This document shows positions 6,545-10,350 of a stretch of DNA of 10,350 bases, in pieces. A model generated the notes under the pieces. The model did not search any database. It worked only from the letters and a program-made list of their open reading frames with translations, and was not told where the DNA came from. The first letter of the stretch is position 1, and the number at the start of each line of letters is the position of its first letter. The DNA is from an uncultured Alistipes sp. (GTDB taxonomy: Bacteria; Bacteroidota; Bacteroidia; Bacteroidales; Rikenellaceae), in assembly GCA_947174575.1 (NCBI GenBank), contig CAMWJM010000023.1:1-10350 (forward strand). Reading direction: 5' to 3'. Both the position numbers and the translations under genes were made by a program.

Positions 6545-7423
6545 TCAATCTCTCTGCGACTCCGCCCGGGCCGCGATGCGTATGCTCCATTCGTAGAGCC
6601 AGTAGAGCGGCACGACGACCAGCACCAGGCTGAAGATGTCGGGCGGGGTGACGATCGCCGCCACGACCAGCAGCCCCACGAACGCATGGCGGCGATAGCG
6701 GCGCAGCCACTCGGCCGTCACCAGCCCCATGCGGGCCAGGAACCGCACCAGCAGCGGCAGCTGGAACACCAGCGCCGACGTCAGCGAAGCCGCGACCACC
6801 GTGGAGAGATACTGCCCCACGTCGATCATGTTGACGATGGCGGCGCTGGCCCGGTAGTTGACGAAAAAGCCGATCGACAACGGCGTAATGACGAAATAGC
6901 CGAAAAGCAGCCCTCCGAAGAAGAGCAGCGACACCCACCACACGAAGCGTCGGGCCGCGGCGATCTCGCGCGGAGTGAGCGCCGGCTTCACGAAGCGCCA
7001 GAACTCCCACAGCACATAGGGCACGGCGAGGGCCACAGCTGCGAGCAGCGAGATTTTCATGTGCAGGTTGAACTGCCCGGCCAGCGAAGTATTAATCAAG
7101 CGGAAGTCGAGCCTGGAAACGTCGAACACCGCAGGATCGAACGTCAGCGTCCACCCCGTCCGCGCATCGAGCCACGCGCACAGCGCCTGCAGCCACTCGC
7201 CGAAAGCCAGCAGCAGCCGGTTGGTGGGGAAATCGGCGCTCCGGGGGCCGAAAAGCACCTTGTCGATCACCAGCTCCTTGGAGAAAAACGCCGCCGCGCC
7301 GAGCACTGCGACGACTGCAGCGCTCCGCACCAAGTGGGGACGCAAAGCGGCCAGGTGATCCCAGAAATCCATTCCGGAATCCCCGGATGCTCCGGCATCG
7401 GGATGCGGCGAAGACGACGACAT
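6545..7423 (-). CDS. tatC: Sec-independent (twin-arginine) translocase subunit TatC
   Basis: About 292 residues forming the multi-span inner-membrane receptor of the Tat pathway, which binds twin-arginine signal peptides of folded exported proteins. The N-terminal cytoplasmic signature is FWDHLAALRPHL (20-31). A long first periplasmic region follows, then VPYVLWEFWRFVKPALTPRE, the conserved TatC loop with PAL and the following Glu, and hydrophobic spans ending near the C-terminal LYWLYEWSIR. The E. coli 'HLIELR' motif reads HLAALR here, so the usual Glu is Ala26. The ATG at 7423 is preferred; the frame stays open to 7474, giving an arginine-rich extension, and a later ATG at 7372 begins MDFWDHL. 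It lies downstream of tatA on the same strand with an 87-bp gap, and no tatB is seen. Confidence 0.9.
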   Translation of the reverse strand: MSSSSPHPDAGASGDSGMDFWDHLAALRPHLVRSAAVVAVLGAAAFFSKELVIDKVLFGPRSADFPTNRLLLAFGEWLQALCAWLDARTGWTLTFDPAVFDVSRLDFRLINTSLAGQFNLHMKISLLAAVALAVPYVLWEFWRFVKPALTPREIAAARRFVWWVSLLFFGGLLFGYFVITPLSIGFFVNYRASAAIVNMIDVGQYLSTVVAASLTSALVFQLPLLVRFLARMGLVTAEWLRRYRRHAFVGLLVVAAIVTPPDIFSLVLVVVPLYWLYEWSIRIAARAESQRD

Positions 7424-7439
7424 GGGCGGCCCGATTCGG

Positions 7440-7503
7440 GGGAACGCTCGCGCCCGCCGGCGAGTCCGCAGCATGCCGCGGCGCCGGTTGGGCGATCGTT
7501 CCC
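7440..7503. repeat. Imperfect long inverted repeat at the tatA-tatC junction
   Basis: The arms GGGAACGCTCGC (7440-7451) and GCGATCGTTCCC (7492-7503) pair at 11 of 12 positions around a GC-rich 40-nt interior. In the tatA-tatC transcript this would form a stable structure between the tatA stop and the tatC start. It could lower tatC expression relative to tatA. If tatC started at 7474 it would overlap that extension. Confidence 0.4.
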
Positions 7504-7510
7504 GGACGAC

Positions 7511-7702
7511 TTATTTTTCGTCTTTCGGCGTCCGCTCCTGCTCGTCCGCGGGAGCGTCGCCGTTGACCGCATCCTTGAACTCCTTGACTCCGCGACCCAT
7601 GCCCCGCATCAATTCGGGGAGTTTCCGACCGCCGAACAACAGCAGCACCACCAACACGATGACCAAAATCTGGCCATAACCGATCACACAAGGATAAAAC
7701 AT
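7511..7702 (-). CDS. tatA: Sec-independent protein translocase subunit TatA (TatA/E type)
   Basis: A 63-residue protein with the complete TatA layout. It has a short periplasmic N-terminus, one transmembrane helix (ILVIVLVVLLLF, about residues 12-23), the hinge FGGRKLPELMRGMGRG with the conserved Phe-Gly, then an amphipathic helix (VKEFKDAV) and a polar acidic tail. Many copies of TatA assemble with TatC to open the export channel. No separate TatB is visible, and many Bacteroidota are thought to work with TatA-type subunits and TatC only. It is upstream of tatC, and a promoter with both -33 and -7 elements lies just before it. Confidence 0.93.
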   Translation of the reverse strand: MFYPCVIGYGQILVIVLVVLLLFGGRKLPELMRGMGRGVKEFKDAVNGDAPADEQERTPKDEK

Positions 7703-7719
7703 AGCTCGAAAATTTTATG

Positions 7720-7751
7720 CGAAGATACGAAAAGTCGAGCGCAGAAGCAAG
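7720..7751 (-). promoter_or_regulatory. Probable tatA promoter (-33 CTTG, 20-bp spacer, -7 TATCTTCG)
   Basis: On the minus strand CTTG (7748-7751) is followed after exactly 20 bp by TATCTTCG (7720-7727), close to the Bacteroidota consensus TTTG-N19-21-TAnnTTTG. The tatA ATG at 7702 is 17 bp further on, so the leader is very short. The -33 element lies inside the left arm of the hairpin at 7741-7768. Confidence 0.55.
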
Positions 7752-7768
7752 CAATAGCTTGCTTCTGC
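7741..7768. repeat. Perfect inverted repeat upstream of tatA (12-bp arms, 4-nt loop)
   Basis: GCAGAAGCAAGC and GCTTGCTTCTGC pair perfectly around an AATA loop. On neither strand does a T-run follow directly; on the minus strand a TTTT appears about 8 nt later. It overlaps the tatA -33 element, so it could be an operator or, less likely, a weak terminator. Confidence 0.55.
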
Positions 7769-7777
7769 CGAGACGGA

Positions 7778-7802
7778 GTATCTAAAACAACGTTTAAGAT
7801 AC
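7778..7802. repeat. Imperfect inverted repeat (11-bp arms, one mismatch, 3-nt loop)
   Basis: The arms GTATCTAAAAC and GTTTAAGATAC pair at 10 of 11 positions around AAC. It is one of three inverted repeats in the gap between the hydrolase and tatA and contains part of a 12-bp direct repeat (AAGATACGAAAA, 7796-7807). No T-run follows on the minus strand. Its role is unknown. Confidence 0.4.
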
Positions 7803-7890
7803 GAAAAATAAAGTCAAAGGCGAAAGGCGAAAGATGAAAAGTAGTGCGTGTGCAGCATAAACTTGTTCTCTTTTGCCCAGCAGGAATTTA

Positions 7891-7924
7891 TGCGCCGAAA
7901 CAAACCGACGTTTGTTTCGGCGCA
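7891..7924 (-). terminator. Probable terminator hairpin of the alpha/beta hydrolase gene
   Basis: TGCGCCGAAACAAAC (7891-7905) and GTTTGTTTCGGCGCA (7910-7924) pair perfectly over 15 bp around a CGAC tetraloop, 22 bp after the hydrolase stop. The minus-strand sequence that follows is TAAATTCC, without a strong U-run, so it may end transcription poorly or act mainly as a 3' stabilising stem. It is the strongest hairpin in the window. Confidence 0.55.
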
Positions 7925-7946
7925 CAAGTGTATTCGAATGGTGCGG

Positions 7947-8933
7947 TTATCGGTCGAAAGCCCGGCGGAAGAATCGCTCCATGCGGTCGAAGGGGATCGC
8001 GTCGAGGTTGTCGTAAAGGTCGGTGTGGTCGGCGCCAGGCACGATGAACAGCTCCTTGTCGTCGCCCCGAAGCCGCTTGTAGGCATCCTCGCTGAAGTAG
8101 CGCGAATGGGCCTTCTCGCCATGAACGAGCAGCACCGCGCTGCGGATTTCGTCGATATAGGTCATGATCGGCATGTCGACGAACGCCAGGGCCGCCGTCT
8201 TGAGCTTGCCGCCGTTAGAGTTGGGCGAACGACGGTGATAGCCGCGCGCGGTCTTGTAGTAGGCATGGTAGCGTTTGACGAACTCCGGCATGTCGTCGGT
8301 CACGGTTTCGACCACCCCGCCGTCGCGTTCATAGGAGCCGCTGCGGTACTCTTTCGTGCGCTGGTCGTTGAGCGACCGACGGAGTTCGTAGCGGGCATCG
8401 GCGCTGTCGGCGGCATCGAAATATCCGTTGGCGGTCACGCGGCTCATGTCGTACATGGTCGATGCGACGGTAGCCTTGATGCGGGTGTCGTTGGCTGCGG
8501 CGTTGAGCGCGAAACCGCCCCAGCCGCAGATGCCGACGATGCCGATGCGCCCGGGATCAACATCCTCGCGCGTCAGCAGGTAATCGACCGCCGCGCTGAA
8601 ATCCTCGGTGCTGATCTCGGGCGAGGTGAGCGTGCGGGGTTCGCCGCCGCTCTCGCCGCAGAACGAGGGGTCGAACGCCACGGTCAGAAACCCGCGCTCG
8701 GCGAGCGTCTGGGCGTAGAGGCCCGACACCTGCTCCTTGACAGCACCGAAAGGGCCGCAGACGGCCAAAGCCGCGAGTGCGTCCCCGGCGTTCAACGGTT
8801 TATAAAGATCGGCAGCGAGTGTAATGCCGTAGCGATTATGGAAAGCGATTTTCGAGTGCTCCACCCGATCGCTCTGCGGGAAAGTCTTGTCCCACTCGGA
8901 GGTCATTTGCAAAGTATCCATAGTTTTTTTCAT
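7947..8933 (-). CDS. Alpha/beta hydrolase with cysteine nucleophile (dienelactone-hydrolase-like elbow)
   Basis: A 328-residue alpha/beta hydrolase of the broad COG1073-type group. An oxyanion/early-strand region (AVCGPFGAVKEQ, 58-69) is followed by DPSFCGESGGEPR (88-100). The nucleophile elbow is GICGWGG with Cys136 in place of the usual serine. The late acid region is LLVHGEKAHSRYFSE, and the catalytic histidine is His303 in VPGADHTDLYD. No signal peptide is evident, so it is probably cytoplasmic. The substrate is not recognisable; ester, lactone or thioester hydrolysis is possible. The frame stays open to 8981, but the ATG at 8933 (MKKTMD) is chosen because the extension would run through the divergent promoter and reach the first base of the neighbouring gene; an ATG at 8921 is also possible. 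Confidence 0.82.
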   Translation of the reverse strand: MKKTMDTLQMTSEWDKTFPQSDRVEHSKIAFHNRYGITLAADLYKPLNAGDALAALAVCGPFGAVKEQVSGLYAQTLAERGFLTVAFDPSFCGESGGEPRTLTSPEISTEDFSAAVDYLLTREDVDPGRIGIVGICGWGGFALNAAANDTRIKATVASTMYDMSRVTANGYFDAADSADARYELRRSLNDQRTKEYRSGSYERDGGVVETVTDDMPEFVKRYHAYYKTARGYHRRSPNSNGGKLKTAALAFVDMPIMTYIDEIRSAVLLVHGEKAHSRYFSEDAYKRLRGDDKELFIVPGADHTDLYDNLDAIPFDRMERFFRRAFDR

Positions 8934-8958
8934 CGATCGCGGATTTTGAGTAATTTCG
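8927..8958 (+). promoter_or_regulatory. Probable promoter of the YczE/YitT-like gene (TAATTTCG -7 box)
   Basis: TAATTTCG at 8951-8958 is one base from the Bacteroidota -7 consensus TAnnTTTG, and a 20-bp spacing places TTTT (8927-8930, within a T7 run) at -33 against the consensus TTTG. It lies 22 bp before the ATG at 8981. The -33 element overlaps the first codons of the divergent hydrolase gene. Confidence 0.5.
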
Positions 8959-8980
8959 CAGTCCGAAAAGTTCAATCCCA

Positions 8981-9721
8981 ATGAAAGACAAGATCGTTTC
9001 GTTCTGCTGGCAGCATCTGCTGCTGCTGTTTTCGTTGTTCATCATGACCGTGGGCGTGGCCGTCTGCCTGCGCTCCATGCTCGGGTCGAGCGTCATCAGC
9101 GTACTGCCCTACGTCTTCGAGACGGCCGGCGGTCGAGGACTGGTGCCTGCGCTGACCATCGGTCAATATACCTACATCATGAACTTCATACTGGTCGGCG
9201 GCCAAATTCTGGTGCTGCGCCGCCGTTTCGAGTGGGTGCAGCTGTTCCAATTGGCGATCGGCTTCCTCTTCGGCACGCTCATCGACCTGAACATGCTCCT
9301 CACCGCCTGGCTCGCTCCCGTCGCGCTCTGGCAGCAGGCGATCACGCAGGCGGCAGGCGGCACGATCCTCGGCATCGGCATCGCGCTCGAAGTGCGGTGC
9401 GGCAGCGTGACCATGCCCGGCGAGGGCTTCCCAGTCGCGGTCAGCCAAGTGACGGGTATCGACTTCCCGAAAGTGAAAATCGTCGTCGACACCTCGCTCG
9501 TCGTCCTCGGCGCAGCAGCCTGCTATCTCTTTTTCGGCGCTTGGCAGTGGCACATCATCGGCATCGGCACGCTCTTCGCCATGCTCTACGTGAGCGTCGT
9601 GGTACGCGCCGTCGGCCGGCATCTGGAGTGGTTCGACCGCCTGCTGGCTTACCGCCCCGGTTTCCGCCGCTACATCTACGGCCTGGCCCGATTCATCTAC
9701 GGGCGCAAAACGGCGGAATAA
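8981..9721 (+). CDS. YczE/YyaS/YitT-family integral membrane protein
   Basis: A 246-residue multi-span membrane protein. Hydrophobic segments are visible at about residues 12-30, 60-80, 88-108, 120-142, 167-185 and 188-208, and a basic C-terminal tail ends in FIYGRKTAE. The first span, LFIMTVGVAVCLRSMLGSS, and IGQYTYIMNFILVGGQILVL match the pattern of the YczE/YyaS/YitT group (small conserved polar residues after span 1, then a GQ pair), whose function is not established; transport is often suggested. It is the only complete plus-strand gene here, divergent from the hydrolase (47 bp between start codons) and convergent with the CMD-cupin gene. No Shine-Dalgarno sequence is seen, and the leader is short. 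Confidence 0.82.
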   Translation: MKDKIVSFCWQHLLLLFSLFIMTVGVAVCLRSMLGSSVISVLPYVFETAGGRGLVPALTIGQYTYIMNFILVGGQILVLRRRFEWVQLFQLAIGFLFGTLIDLNMLLTAWLAPVALWQQAITQAAGGTILGIGIALEVRCGSVTMPGEGFPVAVSQVTGIDFPKVKIVVDTSLVVLGAAACYLFFGAWQWHIIGIGTLFAMLYVSVVVRAVGRHLEWFDRLLAYRPGFRRYIYGLARFIYGRKTAE

Positions 9722-9763
9722 CGGCCGTCCCCGACGAAGAAAGCGATTCCGGCTTTTCAGCGA

Positions 9764-10350
9764 TCATTTCGTCGCTGCGCCGTCGAGCCGGTCGTACTCC
9801 TCGTCCGCGACGGGTTCGAGCCAGACGTTGGAGGTCTGCTCGCCCGGCACTTCGAACGCCAGATGCGCGAACCAGCTGTCGGACGCCGCGCCGTGCCAAT
9901 GCTTCACGCCGGCCGGAATATGGATAACCGTGCCGGGCAGAATCTCGACAGCGGGTTTGCCCTCCTCTTGATACCAGCCACGACCTGCAACGCCTACCAG
10001 CATCTGCCCGCCGCCGCTGGCAGCCTCGTGTATATGCCAGTTGTTGCGGCAGCGAGGCTCGAAGGTGACGTTGGCGATCTTCACCTGCTCCGACGATATG
10101 GGGGCGAGGTAGCTGTTGCCGATGAAATACTGGGCATATGCCGTGTTGGGCTGGCCGATGGGGAAGATCATTTCGCGCTGGAACGCAGCCTTAGCATCCT
10201 CGGTAGCGGTATCGTCGGCCCAGACATCCTTTGCCAGGCGGAATGCCGCCCAAGCCTTGGGCCAGCCGGCATAGAAAGCGATGTGGGTGATGATCTCGGC
10301 GATCTCCGTGCGGGTGATGCCGTTGTTCTTCGCCGACTGCAGATGATAGG
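9764..10350 (-). CDS. Carboxymuconolactone decarboxylase/cupin fusion protein, partial (N-terminus beyond right edge)
   Basis: The last 194 residues are visible; the frame is open to the right edge, and the internal ATG at 10171 is not the start. The first 60 residues hold the end of a CMD/AhpD-like domain (NNGITRTEIAEIITHIAFYA, then GWPKAW), a helix pair that in this family carries the active-site or subunit-contact His. The rest is a single cupin barrel. Motif 1 is WHIHEAASGGGQ (His105, His107 and Gln115 in visible numbering) and motif 2 is LPGTVIHIPAGVKHWHGA (His150, His152), so a metal site is likely. Such fusions are common in Bacteroidota; the reaction is unknown, with peroxidase-like or decarboxylase roles possible. 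The stop is 42 bp from the end of the convergent membrane-protein gene, with no clear terminator between them. Confidence 0.85.
   Translation of the reverse strand, partial: YHLQSAKNNGITRTEIAEIITHIAFYAGWPKAWAAFRLAKDVWADDTATEDAKAAFQREMIFPIGQPNTAYAQYFIGNSYLAPISSEQVKIANVTFEPRCRNNWHIHEAASGGGQMLVGVAGRGWYQEEGKPAVEILPGTVIHIPAGVKHWHGAASDSWFAHLAFEVPGEQTSNVWLEPVADEEYDRLDGAATK

Larger units (their letters stand above)
7703..7946. other. 244-bp AT-richer intergenic region with three inverted repeats
   Basis: This gap separates the hydrolase stop from the tatA start, both on the minus strand, and is clearly poorer in GC than the genes. It holds the tatA promoter, inverted repeats at 7741-7768, 7778-7802 and 7891-7924, the direct repeat AAGATACGAAAA at 7722-7733 and 7796-7807, and a short tandem run AAAGGCG AAAGGCG AAAGATG at 7816-7836. 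I see no credible protein-coding frame in it. Confidence 0.6.

Noticed and set aside
7816..7836. AAAGGCG tandem run as a CRISPR-like or satellite repeat
   Set aside because: There are only two exact 7-bp units and one degenerate unit, with no spacers; chance or slippage explains it.
8934..8981. Hydrolase start at 8981
   Set aside because: The extra residues are encoded across the divergent promoter up to the first base of the neighbouring gene and match no family N-terminus.
9739..9758. Short AAAGC/GCTTT stem between the convergent genes
   Set aside because: The stem is only 5-6 bp with a 7-nt loop and no following T-run, so it is too weak to call as a terminator.
9232..9927. 231-residue plus-strand frame overlapping the membrane protein
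   Set aside because: It is an Arg/Pro/His-rich alternative frame of the YczE/YitT-like gene that continues across the convergent CMD-cupin gene.

Overview
The window looks like a high-GC member of the Bacteroidota, and an Alistipes/Rikenellaceae-like genome is my best guess. Three gene starts are preceded by Bacteroidota-type -7 elements (TAnnTTTG-like: TACCTTTG, TATCTTCG, TAATTTCG), Shine-Dalgarno sequences are weak, and the ammonia-lyase closely resembles, from memory, the tyrosine ammonia-lyase of Flavobacterium johnsoniae. Coding DNA is GC-rich with strong third-position GC, so long shadow frames occur on the opposite strand. The taxonomic call is inference.

Left two thirds (1-6423, all minus strand, transcribed right to left): one tightly packed eight-gene operon, still running off the left edge, that reads as an aryl-polyene/flexirubin-type pigment cluster. 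In transcription order it encodes an aromatic amino acid (probably tyrosine) ammonia-lyase, a FabG-like ketoreductase, a FabF-like ketosynthase, an acyl carrier protein, an LpxL/HtrB-like acyltransferase, an OMT-fold SAM methyltransferase, a hotdog dehydratase-like protein and a 4HBT-type hotdog thioesterase (cut at base 1). Junctions are 12-15 bp gaps or 4-16 bp overlaps. The simplest model is that tyrosine is deaminated to 4-coumarate, which is loaded on the ACP, extended by repeated condensation, ketoreduction and dehydration into a conjugated chain, methylated, and moved to a membrane lipid or released. A starter ligase, a chain-length-factor partner KS, a glycosyltransferase and an exporter are not in view and could lie beyond the left edge.

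Middle (6424-7946): a 121-bp gap carries the likely operon promoter and a 12-bp perfect palindrome just upstream of it. Then come tatC and tatA (minus strand, tatA upstream), with a long imperfect inverted repeat at their junction. The 244-bp gap upstream of tatA is AT-richer and holds three separate inverted repeats, a 12-bp direct repeat and the likely tatA promoter.

Right end (7947-10350): an alpha/beta hydrolase with a cysteine in the nucleophile elbow (minus), a divergently transcribed YczE/YitT-like integral membrane protein (plus), and, convergent with it, the C-terminal part of a carboxymuconolactone-decarboxylase/cupin fusion protein (minus) entering from the right edge. These look like ordinary housekeeping or accessory genes with no visible link to the pigment operon. 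No tRNA, rRNA, CRISPR array, insertion sequence or integrase was seen.
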